Shown: one piece after another, positions 26,615 to 34,433 of the stretch
Position numbering within the stretch: position 1 is the stretch's first letter
How the letters are laid out: each line of letters starts with the position of its first letter
Assembly: GCF_014333525.1 (NCBI RefSeq)
Contig: NZ_JACSCX010000003.1
Span: 784,236-848,235 of the forward strand
From: Hymenobacter puniceus
GTDB taxonomy: Bacteria; Bacteroidota; Bacteroidia; Cytophagales; Hymenobacteraceae
Reading direction: 5' to 3'
DNA length: 64,000 bases
Notes under the pieces: generated by a model
Databases searched by the model: none
Seen by the model: only the letters and a program-made list of their open reading frames with translations
Told to the model about the DNA's origin: nothing
Position numbers and translations under genes: made by a program

Positions 26615-28683
26615 GGCAGTAGCAGATCCTGGCGCTGCACGGGCGGCACCGGCACTCCGGCCGGCACCACCGGCAGGGCCGGCGTGTAATGCCGCTCGCG
26701 CGGCAATTGAAAGTCCAGCTCCAGCGTCTGCTGCCACTCGCCCTCCTTGAGCACGGGCACCGTGCGGGTTTTCACTGCGCCCGGCAACCACCGACGCCCG
26801 GGGCCCAGCAACAGCACGCGGCGAGAAAGCAGCAAATCCTGCGTCGTGGCCAGCCACTCGCGCGAATTCTCGCGCGCGCCACTGGCCAGCTTCACCACCG
26901 GGCGCAGCGAACGGTCGAGCACCAGCACGTCGCCGGCCAGCGCGTCCGGAAACGGCACTGGCCCCCGCTCGGCTTCCTCGCCGCTTACTTCCGCGTCCAG
27001 CTGGGCCTCGCCCAGGAAGGCGACCGTGTTGAGCCCACCCAGCGAGTTGGCGTACAGCACGTAGCGGCGCTGCGCCACCGGGCGGCGGTCGAGCACGTAG
27101 CGACGCCGCTCACTCTGCGCTACGCCGTCCTCGTCGACCACGAACACGTCCCAGCTCACCAGGTGCTTGCCGGCCGGCTCAGGCAAAGCCAGCTGGGCGC
27201 GGCCGGCCGGCAGGCAGTAGAGCTCGTAGCGGCGCGGACCCTCCACCTCGTCCACGAACACGGTGGCCGTGCTGCCGTCCTGGTAGCTGGCCACGGCCAC
27301 TTGCCGAAACAACGCCAGCGTGGCCGTGGGCACCTGAAAGAGTAGAAACTCGGGCTGATCGGCGGCCACCAGCAGCTCGCGCGGCTGCCAGGTGAAGAAC
27401 GGGCGCTGCGCGGGCTGGTAGGACGTGAAAAACGTGCGCTGCGCCGCCTCGTAGCCGCTTAAGCCCCCCAGCAGCACGTAGTGCTGCAGCAGCGTCGTCG
27501 TGCCGGCACGCTCAGCCGGCTCGCCGTACACCTCAGCGTGCTGCAAATAAAAGCGCCGAAACAGCGGGTCGGCCCGGGCGATGCGACGCTGGTCGGGCGC
27601 CGGCACGTAATAGTCCAGGTACGCGTCGAGCAGCTCCTCGACCTGAAACACGGTGCGCCCGTGCCGGTCGGCGGGCTGCTCTACGGGGGCGCCGACGCGC
27701 ACAAACTCGCCGCTCAGATACTCGGGCTCGATGAACACCTCGCACAGAAACGTGAGGTTGGGCTTGAGGCTGGGGTCAGCGCGGTACGCGTCGCCGGCAT
27801 CGAGCGGCAACGTGATGGGGTTGCGCGAGAAGTAGTAGCGGCTGGCCTCCAGCTCCACCGACACCGTAACCGTCGCGCCCTCATTGTCGGTGATGGTGCA
27901 CTCGTAAGTGCCGGCCGCCAGGTTGCTGCGTGCTGCCGTCGTGGGGCCGTCGGCCCAGGCGAACGTATACGGGGCCACGCCGCCACTCACCGTAAGCAGG
28001 ATTGAGTCGTCGAACTTGCGCACCACTACAGCCAGGCGCGGGTTCTGCTCGACCGTAATGACGCGCACAAGCGAGGCGCCCGTATCGGCCGTGACGGTGA
28101 CGGTGTAGTCGCTAGCCAGCAGGGTGCTGCGGTTCTGCGTGGTCGGGCCGTCCGCCCACGCGTAGGTGAACGACGTGGCGCCCACGGCCGTGGGCAGCAG
28201 CCGAATGGCGCCGGTGGCCTGGCCGAAACGCAGCACGCGGTCCACTTCCACGCCCAACGTAAGCGGACGGATGGCCGGCAGGCTTTGCTCAGAGTACACT
28301 TGGTTCAGGCGCGGGCTGGTCGTGGGCTCAAAGTCCCACTCCAAATCGTACGATCGGGCCGTGAGGGTGATGACGCCGTTGTTGGTCGCCGCATCCGCAG
28401 CTACCCCCAGCGTATAGCCGACTGGCTGACCCAATGCCAGCAGCAGCGCTTCGATGGCGTTGTGCAGGGATACGGCGTTGGCGTAGCGCACTTGGCTATT
28501 GCTACCAGCACCCGCGCTGCCACTATAGTCGCCCTGGCAGTAGTACTGCTGCGGATCAACCGGAAATTGATCGGCCACGGCCTCAAAGCGCCGATAAGCC
28601 CCGTTGAGCCAGATGGACAGCTCGTCGCCCGGAACCGGGGTGATACTGTTAAGAATGAGTTGGGCGTACCGTTCTCCTGCCAT
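26611..28683 (-). CDS. Large tail protein with two SprB/PKD-like repeats
   Basis: 690 aa. Residues about 160-212 and 226-278 are two related beta-sandwich repeats sharing FxxAWADGPTT-x-RSxLxAxxYxxTxTxxxGA, which matches the SprB-repeat pattern of Bacteroidota gliding adhesins. The N-terminal 150 residues and the C-terminal 400 (EYLSGEFVRVGAPVEQPADRHG and later strand-rich segments) have no repeat. The likely role is a tail tip or spike subunit contacting the host surface. It sits between a 177-aa tail protein and the baseplate-like gene, with an ATGA overlap to the latter. Confidence 0.68.
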   Translation of the reverse strand: MAGERYAQLILNSITPVPGDELSIWLNGAYRRFEAVADQFPVDPQQYYCQGDYSGSAGAGSNSQVRYANAVSLHNAIEALLLALGQPVGYTLGVAADAATNNGVITLTARSYDLEWDFEPTTSPRLNQVYSEQSLPAIRPLTLGVEVDRVLRFGQATGAIRLLPTAVGATSFTYAWADGPTTQNRSTLLASDYTVTVTADTGASLVRVITVEQNPRLAVVVRKFDDSILLTVSGGVAPYTFAWADGPTTAARSNLAAGTYECTITDNEGATVTVSVELEASRYYFSRNPITLPLDAGDAYRADPSLKPNLTFLCEVFIEPEYLSGEFVRVGAPVEQPADRHGRTVFQVEELLDAYLDYYVPAPDQRRIARADPLFRRFYLQHAEVYGEPAERAGTTTLLQHYVLLGGLSGYEAAQRTFFTSYQPAQRPFFTWQPRELLVAADQPEFLLFQVPTATLALFRQVAVASYQDGSTATVFVDEVEGPRRYELYCLPAGRAQLALPEPAGKHLVSWDVFVVDEDGVAQSERRRYVLDRRPVAQRRYVLYANSLGGLNTVAFLGEAQLDAEVSGEEAERGPVPFPDALAGDVLVLDRSLRPVVKLASGARENSREWLATTQDLLLSRRVLLLGPGRRWLPGAVKTRTVPVLKEGEWQQTLELDFQLPRERHYTPALPVVPAGVPVPPVQRQDLLLP

Positions 28684-28686
28684 GAT

Positions 28687-29220
28687 TTAGATAAATGCGT
28701 CGGGGGTGTAAGCCAGGGCCTGGTTGGCCGGCGTGACAAAGTCGAAGTCGAAGCGGGTGCCGTACCAGGTGCCGTCACCGAGCGGGCCCAGCTCGTCGCT
28801 GGTGATGCTGCCCGGATCGAAGCGGTACTTGACCTGGTACTTGCGGTCGGCCAGGATGGCGCCCAGCAGCTGCTCCCCGGTTTGCTCGGTGGCGTCGAGC
28901 ACCAACTCAATGGCGTCGTGGTTCTTGGTCTTGACCTGCTGCAGCACCATGAAGGCGCCCGAGCGCAGGCGGGTGCGGTTGTCGCCGGCCTCGCGGTACA
29001 GGGTGTGGAAGCTCTCCACGACCAGCACCTGCTCGCCCGGGCCGGGCTTTAGGCGCACGCCGATGATCTTGGTCATCAGCTCGTGCATGTCCACCACCTT
29101 CTGGTAGGGGTCGATGCTGACCACGATGCGCGCGTAGCGCGGGGCGGCCTCGGTGTGCTGAATGAGCTTGTGGCGCGTGGCCAGGCCCCGAAACAGGGAA
29201 TTGTAGTCGGTGGTGCGCAT
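28687..29220 (-). CDS. Tail protein of unknown role
   Basis: 177 aa: MRTTDYNSLFRGLATRHKLI start, a strand-rich middle with ARIVVSIDPYQKVVDMHELM, and GTWYGTRFDFDFVTPANQ at the end. No recognised domain. The start overlaps the stop of the next gene by one base, and the 690-aa gene starts 3 bases after its stop, consistent with one translation-coupled tail operon. Confidence 0.6.
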   Translation of the reverse strand: MRTTDYNSLFRGLATRHKLIQHTEAAPRYARIVVSIDPYQKVVDMHELMTKIIGVRLKPGPGEQVLVVESFHTLYREAGDNRTRLRSGAFMVLQQVKTKNHDAIELVLDATEQTGEQLLGAILADRKYQVKYRFDPGSITSDELGPLGDGTWYGTRFDFDFVTPANQALAYTPDAFI

Positions 29221-30020
29221 TAAGTGGAGTGTTTTACTTTGGCGTAGTCGCGGGCCAGATCCTGCATCTCGGCCAGGATGGTGCGCGCGTGCTGGCGGGC
29301 GGTTTGCTCGAGCGTGCCGAAGGCCCCGCCGGAGAGCTTGCGCAGCACCCGACCCCAGTCACCGGCCTGCTGCGGGCGGGCGGCGTCGGCCTCGTGCACC
29401 TCGAATACTTCCGGGAACTCCTGCTCCAGTTGGCCGCGGCAGCCGCGGTACCAGGTCGTGATGGCCAGCTTCTGCGCGTCCGGAATGCGAGTCAGCAGCG
29501 TAGCCAGATACTCGGTGCGGTGCTCGTTAAAGGTCTCACGCCGGTCGCCCTGCCAACGGGCGTCACTCGGGCTCAGGCCCGGCACCAGCGGCCGGTAGAG
29601 CGTAGCCAGAAACCAGTCGAGGGCCTGGGGCGAGCGGTGCGTGCTCCAGGCCCGAAAGTAGGTGTCAGCGAAAATGAATTCGCCGAACAGCAGGTTGCGA
29701 AAGCTGCCACGAGGGCCCACCCACCGGATCCGGGAGTCCGGCGCTTTTAGCTCAGGCAGCAGCTGCTCAGTGAGGCGCTGCTGCTCGTCGAACAGGAAGT
29801 CGGTGGCCGAGTAAAGCTGCACGCACTGCACGGCCGGCAGGGCCAGCAGCTGAGTGGTCGGCACACCGCTCAGCAAGGCCAGCAGCCGCAGCTTGGCCGG
29901 CAGCGGCGGGCACTCGGGCCCGTACAATACGCCCATCACGCCCAGCAACTGAGCGCGGGTGAGTTCATTCCAGGAGGCGGGCACGAAATACTTCGTGCCC
30001 CAGATCTGCAGCGGATTCAT
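29220..30020 (-). CDS. First gene of the tail operon, unknown
   Basis: 266 aa from ATG 30020 (MNPLQIWGTKYFVPASWNEL). The open reading upstream to 30098 runs through the promoter motif at 30024-30059 and is not coding. Helix-rich with ASWNELTRAQLLGVMGVLY near the start and a C-terminal helix with TARQHARTILAEMQDLARDYAK. Position, as the first gene before tail proteins, would suit a tail-assembly chaperone, but no sequence motif proves it. If the -7 box acts as proposed, its mRNA would be nearly leaderless. Confidence 0.62.
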   Translation of the reverse strand: MNPLQIWGTKYFVPASWNELTRAQLLGVMGVLYGPECPPLPAKLRLLALLSGVPTTQLLALPAVQCVQLYSATDFLFDEQQRLTEQLLPELKAPDSRIRWVGPRGSFRNLLFGEFIFADTYFRAWSTHRSPQALDWFLATLYRPLVPGLSPSDARWQGDRRETFNEHRTEYLATLLTRIPDAQKLAITTWYRGCRGQLEQEFPEVFEVHEADAARPQQAGDWGRVLRKLSGGAFGTLEQTARQHARTILAEMQDLARDYAKVKHST

Positions 30021-30023
30021 GGG

Positions 30024-30059
30024 GCAAAACTGCCGCCAGCTACCTCGGTGAAAAAGGAC
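30024..30059 (-). promoter_or_regulatory. Phage operon promoter motif, copy 1 (tail operon)
   Basis: On the minus strand GTCC, 21 bases, then GGCAGTTTTGC, ending 3 bases before the ATG at 30020. The CAGTTTTG resembles TAnnTTTG and the T-run after GTCC sits about where a -33 box would. Same layout and length (36 nt) as 36156, 40830, 45011 and 49208. Confidence 0.7.
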
Positions 30060-30067
30060 ACAAAAAA

Positions 30068-30093
30068 GCCCCACCGCGTGAATGCGATGGGGC
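30068..30093 (-). terminator. Terminator of the amidoligase cassette
   Basis: GCCCCAcCGC and GCGaTGGGGC pair around GTGAAT, with six T on the minus strand. The T-run abuts the GTGTCC of the next operon's promoter motif. Confidence 0.75.
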
Positions 30094-30115
30094 AGCACTG
30101 GCGGAAGTCAGGCCG

Positions 30116-30349
30116 CTATACCAGCGTTACGACGCCGCATTGCTTTAGGTCGCTGACGAAGTTGGCCACGCTATCGATGCGCACAATAGAGCCGTCGTAC
30201 ACTTTACAGCGGGCCGCCATACCTTCCATGAAATCCTCGATACTAACCGAAGGCACCCACTGTTGGGCGTCCTGGCGTAGACCTTGTATCAGGCCCAGGT
30301 CGGTGGTGGCCGTTAGCTGGCCACCACCGAGTATGTTATATGTAGGCAT
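30116..30349 (-). CDS. 77-aa protein downstream of the amidoligase
   Basis: From ATG 30349: MPTYNILGGGQLTATTDLGL then helix-strand-helix regions with PSVSIEDFMEGMAARCKVY and FVSDLKQCGVVTLV. Only one base separates it from the amidoligase stop, so the pair is surely co-transcribed. The GGGQLTATT segment near the N-terminus and the small size make it a possible substrate or partner of the ligase, which is inference only. Confidence 0.6.
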   Translation of the reverse strand: MPTYNILGGGQLTATTDLGLIQGLRQDAQQWVPSVSIEDFMEGMAARCKVYDGSIVRIDSVANFVSDLKQCGVVTLV

Positions 30350-30350
30350 T

Positions 30351-31334
30351 CTATCGGGTTTGGAGCGCCGTCCGGCGGCGCTGGTAGTAGGTGGCAATAT
30401 CGCGCTGGTTAAAGGTAGCAAATTCGGCTACAGGCAGGTTTGGCATTACGAGACGGGCCTTGGAGTAGTCGACTAAGTTGGTCAGGAATTTAACCCAAAA
30501 GCTGATCTTCTCATAGTCCGTGCTGCCGCTATGCTGGCGGAATTCTATCGTACCCTGGCGCGGGAAGCTCTGCATGTTGACCTTGTAGTAGCGGCCGCCC
30601 CCATTAGCCGCCAGACTTAGTTCCGGTACCGTGGTGGCAGCGAGTATCTGGCGTTCCGCTTCGACCATCGTGCGGGCGCGCTGCAGGCTCTGGCAATAAG
30701 AATTGGCCGAGCCGCGGCGGGCGGGCGGCATTATTTGGTCGATGCTAGTTTCCATGACCAAGTAGTTGCGCACCAGATTTTTCATATTGTCTACGCTCAG
30801 GTCGCGTGTGCCCAGGTGTACATGCAGGCCGCAGGAATTATTTACCTGTGCCCCACAGATCTTCAGGGCGCGGCAGGCGCGGGCCAGATCCTCCAGGCCT
30901 TCGTAGCCCTGCAGCACTGGGCTTACTAGCTCAAAGCCGTTGGGGCCGGTTACGCTGGCGTCGCTTACTATTTTCCAGTGGGGGCGGGTGTTGTGGTTGT
31001 AGCTCTCGCCTTCCGCTTCCAGGCCTTGTGCGCGCAACTCCGCCAGCAGGTCGGCGCGGGTTACGCCGAAGGCTTCAATTTCTACTCCGAAGGTGCGGGT
31101 GAAGGCACCAGGCGTGAAGGGGGCCAAGGCGGCGGCTGTAGCCGTGTGGGCCGGCGTGGCCAGGGCGGTGGTGGCGCGGCTGGCTACCCAGGCGGCGTAT
31201 ACGTTCTGGGCGAAACCGTAACCTACGTTCATCAGGGTAGCTACCTCGCGGCGGCTCAGGCCGAGGCCGAAGAGCTGCTGCATTTTCCACGTTTTAGTGG
31301 TACCGGCGGTAGCGAGGATTTGGGTAGCAGTCAT
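30351..31334 (-). CDS. Amidoligase family protein with N-terminal helix-turn-helix
   Basis: 327 aa. Residues about 12-52 (TKTWKMQQLFGLGLSRREVATLMN) look like a helix-turn-helix. Residues 80-300 match the COOH-NH2 ligase (putative amidoligase) family of the glutamine-synthetase/gamma-glutamylcysteine-ligase fold: FGVEIEAFG (82-90), WKIVSDASVTGPNGFELVS (120-138), CGLHVHLG (168-175) and GTIEFRQHSGS (261-271), the metal- and ATP-binding blocks. Such enzymes join an amine to a carboxylate; family members were proposed to make peptide conjugates or modify phage/host proteins. Here it forms a two-gene cassette between the lysis and tail operons. Confidence 0.78.
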   Translation of the reverse strand: MTATQILATAGTTKTWKMQQLFGLGLSRREVATLMNVGYGFAQNVYAAWVASRATTALATPAHTATAAALAPFTPGAFTRTFGVEIEAFGVTRADLLAELRAQGLEAEGESYNHNTRPHWKIVSDASVTGPNGFELVSPVLQGYEGLEDLARACRALKICGAQVNNSCGLHVHLGTRDLSVDNMKNLVRNYLVMETSIDQIMPPARRGSANSYCQSLQRARTMVEAERQILAATTVPELSLAANGGGRYYKVNMQSFPRQGTIEFRQHSGSTDYEKISFWVKFLTNLVDYSKARLVMPNLPVAEFATFNQRDIATYYQRRRTALQTR

Positions 31335-31344
31335 ATTCGTAAGT

Positions 31345-31380
31345 CGTTGTTTGCGTTCCGTTTAGGTGATACAAACAACG
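31345..31380. promoter_or_regulatory. Inverted repeat upstream of the amidoligase
   Basis: CGTTGTTTG (31345-31353) and CAAACAACG (31372-31380) are perfect complements with an 18-base spacer, starting 11 bases before the amidoligase ATG. The position suits an operator; the helix-turn-helix of the amidoligase itself could be the ligand. Confidence 0.45.
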
Positions 31381-31490
31381 CATCGTTTCCGGCCCCTATC
31401 AAGTTAAAAAGCTTGTTTTTGAGTGCGAGAGCGCAGATTCCATGCACGGTGCACTTACCCGACTGGCACGGTACAATCGGGCACAAAAAA

Positions 31491-31511
31491 GCCCCGCAAG
31501 TGAGGCGAGGC
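31491..31511 (-). terminator. Terminator of the 31524 gene
   Basis: GCCCCGC / AAGTGAG / GCGAGGC stem with one G-U pair, running into six T on the minus strand. Confidence 0.65.
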
Positions 31512-31523
31512 TTTCTGCAGCGA

Positions 31524-31820
31524 CTAGTTAGTTCCTAGCTCTTCAATCCGTTTTTCCAGCCCGGCCACTACCTGCAGCAGCTGCTGCTCCAGGTTGCTGA
31601 GCGGGGTAAGCGCAAACAGGTCGTAAGCCTTCAAGATGGCCAGGCCCTCCCCCGTTCCAACATAAGCCGGAGCGGCTTTGGGCAAGCGGGGCTGCGGCTC
31701 CGGGGCCGGCTCCTCGGGCGCCGCGGCACCAGGCTGCCACTCGAAACCATCACCGGTACCGTTAGGGTCTGGGTCTTTATCCCGGCCGAAGCCAATGGGA
31801 CGAGTAGGGGTCTTAGCCAT
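31524..31820 (-). CDS. Small Pro-rich protein, unknown
   Basis: 98 aa from ATG 31820. The first half is low complexity (GRDKDPDPNGTGDGF, EEPAPEPQPRLPKAAP), the second half an amphipathic helix (LSNLEQQLLQVVAGLEKRIEEL) probably a coiled coil. Not recognised. It has its own terminator and stands between the candidate spanin and the amidoligase. Confidence 0.5.
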   Translation of the reverse strand: MAKTPTRPIGFGRDKDPDPNGTGDGFEWQPGAAAPEEPAPEPQPRLPKAAPAYVGTGEGLAILKAYDLFALTPLSNLEQQLLQVVAGLEKRIEELGTN

Positions 31821-32000
31821 GAGGGTGCAGCTGTCGGCGGCAAGCCGGGGAAATCGCTGCGAACATCCTAGAAACACGCTGCGCGTGCGCCAGATATACG
31901 GGTCATGCTCCCGCTCTACTCCCCGGCCGTTTTCGATGACGGCCAAGGCGCAAGCGCAGAAGTGTTACTAAGATATTCGCGGAACGAAGGTAGGAAACCA

Positions 32001-32031
32001 AACTGCCCCAGCCAGCACGGCCAGGGCAGTT
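32001..32031 (-). terminator. Hairpin after the lysis cassette
   Basis: AACTGCCC and GGGCAGTT pair perfectly, 4 bases past the stop of the candidate spanin gene. The T-run is interrupted, so moderate confidence. Confidence 0.5.
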
Positions 32032-32034
32032 TAT

Positions 32035-32427
32035 TTACTTTCGCCAGGGTTTAAGCCAGCAAACCAAGCCGATGACGGCTATGATGATGGACGCTGTAGT
32101 GAGTTGCCGACCGGTGATGCCCTGCTGCACCGACACGTCGGAATCAGTATTACCCACATTTTTGAGCTTCACCTTGCCGACCGGCACGTTAACGTTGGCC
32201 AGGGCCTGCGTCTGCGCGTCCGTCCAGCGGGCCACTTGCTTGGGCGAAGCCTGCGCCGGTGGCGGCACCAGGTACGGTGGCAGGGTGGCCTGCTGCTGCA
32301 GTTGCGCATGGGTGGGGGCAGCTACCAGCGCAGGTACCGAACGCAGGGCGGCGCAGCCAGCGGCGCAGTAGAAGAGCAGCAGAATACCCACAATAAGCGT
32401 CCAAGCCTTGAATCGCAACCCCTTCAT
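32035..32427 (-). CDS. Candidate unimolecular spanin
   Basis: 130 aa. The N-terminus is a signal sequence ending in YCAAGC, an imperfect lipobox (Ala instead of Leu at -3) with Cys25. The middle is Pro/Gln-rich (LPPYLVPPPAQASPKQ), the end a single membrane segment TTASIIIAVIGLVCWLK. An outer-membrane lipoprotein end plus a C-terminal inner-membrane anchor is the layout of u-spanins, which fuse inner and outer membranes in the last step of lysis. It overlaps the lysozyme stop by ATGA in a holin-lysozyme-spanin order, supporting the role. No sequence homology is claimed. Confidence 0.6.
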   Translation of the reverse strand: MKGLRFKAWTLIVGILLLFYCAAGCAALRSVPALVAAPTHAQLQQQATLPPYLVPPPAQASPKQVARWTDAQTQALANVNVPVGKVKLKNVGNTDSDVSVQQGITGRQLTTASIIIAVIGLVCWLKPWRK

Positions 32428-32876
32428 GGCTTCAGGAATAAGGCGGCCTCGCGCAGGCGGCGCGCTTCGATGGCCGCGCTGGGCTTGCCGTTCACGTTGC
32501 GCCAGATCCGGAAGTAGTTCTTCAACGCGGCCGGGTCGCGGACGGCCGTGGAGTTGACGTAGCGCACCAAACTGGACTTGGCCAGCGCCGCTTCGCCCAG
32601 GTTGAAGGCAAAGCTCACGAGGGCGTTGAACTGGTTCTGGGTCAGCGGCACCGTCACGACCCGGTTGACGGCCGCTTCGAAGCGCGCCAGGTCTTGGCTG
32701 AGCAGCATCTGGCTCTGCTCACGGGTGATACTCATCCGGGCCAGCACGTCGGGCCCGGTGTGGCCCACACCGATGGTGGCCACGCCGGCTGCGCACAGAT
32801 ACGTTTTGAGCACTTCGCCTTCTTCCTTGGTGATGAAGGCCCGACCGGCAACGTCGGTTTTCATGTTTGCGCTCAT
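32424..32876 (-). CDS. Endolysin, T4-type lysozyme (GH24)
   Basis: 150-aa muramidase that cuts peptidoglycan at lysis. The GH24 catalytic region is KEEGEVLKTYLCAAGVATIGVGHTG (E of the EG pair as acid, then the Thr of VATIGVGHT). NQFNALVSFAFNLGEAALAKSSLVRY and the C-terminal RRLREAALFL are conserved. There is no signal peptide, so release depends on the holin encoded just upstream with an ATGA overlap. Confidence 0.92.
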   Translation of the reverse strand: MSANMKTDVAGRAFITKEEGEVLKTYLCAAGVATIGVGHTGPDVLARMSITREQSQMLLSQDLARFEAAVNRVVTVPLTQNQFNALVSFAFNLGEAALAKSSLVRYVNSTAVRDPAALKNYFRIWRNVNGKPSAAIEARRLREAALFLKP

Positions 32877-33406
32877 ACAGCGGGGGTTATGGCGCCCTTA
32901 GCGGGCACCGTAGGTGAATCATCAATGGCGACGGGCAACTCGTCCGGGGGCGTCTTGCTGCGGAACTGGCCGGTTTCTTCCCAGTCGCTCATACCGCGGC
33001 GCAGGAACTTGGGCAGCGGCAAGCCCATACCGCCAAGTCCGCGTAGGTTCTCGTCGATGCTCTTGGTTTCGATCAGCAGAATGAAGAAATAAATGGCGCC
33101 CTTCACGCCGAAGGCCATGTACTCGGCCCAGGGAAACTTGCTGCCGTCAACCTCGATGTTGCAGAACACGTGGGCCACGACGATGCCCACGCCGTAGTCG
33201 CGCAGTTTGGTGAACATCTGGCGCATGCCGCGCGAGTGGAAGCGCCCCTGCCGAAAGCTGCGGGCCATGCCCAGGCCCGTGTCGAGCAGGAACAGCACCA
33301 TGAGGAAGGCCAGCGCGTTCCAGTCGTTGAAAATGTACTTCTCGAACAGCTGCCACGCTCTTTGCAGCACGGGTAATACTCGGGGGTTCAGGATGATAGA
33401 AAGCAT
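32873..33406 (-). CDS. Phage holin family protein
   Basis: 177 aa with two or three membrane segments: ALAFLMVLFLLDTGLGMA (about 31-48), YGVGIVVAHVFCN (about 71-84) and YMAFGVKGAIYFFILLIETKSI (about 95-117). LLDTGLGMARSFRQGRFHS and the ETKSIDENLRGLG stretch are the conserved features of the phage_holin_4 type family. The C-terminal 50 residues are a hydrophilic Pro-rich tail. It precedes the lysozyme and would form the lysis pore. Confidence 0.82.
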   Translation of the reverse strand: MLSIILNPRVLPVLQRAWQLFEKYIFNDWNALAFLMVLFLLDTGLGMARSFRQGRFHSRGMRQMFTKLRDYGVGIVVAHVFCNIEVDGSKFPWAEYMAFGVKGAIYFFILLIETKSIDENLRGLGGMGLPLPKFLRRGMSDWEETGQFRSKTPPDELPVAIDDSPTVPAKGAITPAV

Positions 33407-34431
33407 TAGCAGAAGCGGTAAACGCGGGATTCCGCCGTATTCAGGGGCGTCACTGGCGTGGCGGGCGCCCGGTAAGGGCCCAGGGTGAAATAGGTCGCGT
33501 AGCGAGTAGCCGAAGCGCGCTGGTTGAGAAAACCGCGCATCTTCTCCAGCAGGATGTCGGCCGCGCGCTGGGCCTCGAAAGCCCGGGCCTGCAGCAGCTG
33601 GTCGAGCCCAGCGTCGGCCTCTTTCGCGTTGGAGTCGTCGACGCGGGCCACCATCAGCTCAATGCCGTCGCCGGTCAGCCGCAGGCCCAGCTCGGGCACG
33701 GCCCTAGCGAGCGTGGAGCTGGCCAGCGCCGGCCGCACGAACTGCTCGAGCAGTTCCTCGTTCTCAGGCGTCACGGTGCGGGTGCGCACCTGCTCGCGCA
33801 GCTCACTCAGAAAATCGTAGCCCAGCTGCGGCTCCAGAACGAACAGCTCCTGCCGCACCAGCAGCGGGCGCAGGGCCTCGAACACCGGCCACGAGTCCTG
33901 GATGTTCTCAAAGCGGCTGAACTCGTCGGGACTGGTGAGCAGCTGCCGGCGCCGGTTCCGGCTCGGGCCGGCGGCCCAGTCCTGCAGCGGCAGTTCCGTC
34001 GTGGTGGCGTGATTGGCTTCCAGCCAGCGCAGCAGCACGACCATATCGGCGTAGCCCTTGCGGCTGAGCGTCTTGGCCAGGCTGTTGATCTGCCACTGAA
34101 ACGCCGTCTTGTGCGTGCCCGTGGTTTGAATGTGCACGCCAGTCTCGTCAATGCTCACCTGCAGCTCGTCCAGCGCGCCGGCCAGACTCAGCCGGGCCAG
34201 CGGCGCCTGCACCAGCCGCAGCAGCTCGGCGGCCGGCGCGTCGTGCTCGGGCAGCAGGCCGGCCTCGTACTGCGCGTCCAGCCAATGCAGCAAATCGGCG
34301 CCAAGTACCGGCAGCAGCAGCGCGCCGCGCAGGCGCTCCTCTTCCCGGCGCACCGGCTCGGGCACGTCGTTGGTTTGCACGCTCACGTAGCGGCGCAGCT
34401 CGTCACAAGTCTTAAGTAGGGTCAGCAGCAT
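33406..34431 (-). CDS. Head-region structural protein, unknown family
   Basis: 341 aa, mostly helical, rich in Leu, Arg and Glu. Two roughly similar halves can be sensed: REEERLRGALLLPVLGADLLHWLDAQ, LSLAGALDELQVSIDETGVH in the first; VFEALRPLLVRQELFVLEPQLGYDFL, LGLRLTGDGIELM in the second. The C-terminus has QRASATRYATYFTLGPYR. It directly follows the portal gene (2 bases) and overlaps the holin start by one base. An adaptor or neck role is guessed from position only. Confidence 0.58.
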   Translation of the reverse strand: MLLTLLKTCDELRRYVSVQTNDVPEPVRREEERLRGALLLPVLGADLLHWLDAQYEAGLLPEHDAPAAELLRLVQAPLARLSLAGALDELQVSIDETGVHIQTTGTHKTAFQWQINSLAKTLSRKGYADMVVLLRWLEANHATTTELPLQDWAAGPSRNRRRQLLTSPDEFSRFENIQDSWPVFEALRPLLVRQELFVLEPQLGYDFLSELREQVRTRTVTPENEELLEQFVRPALASSTLARAVPELGLRLTGDGIELMVARVDDSNAKEADAGLDQLLQARAFEAQRAADILLEKMRGFLNQRASATRYATYFTLGPYRAPATPVTPLNTAESRVYRFC

Positions 34432-34433
34432 AA

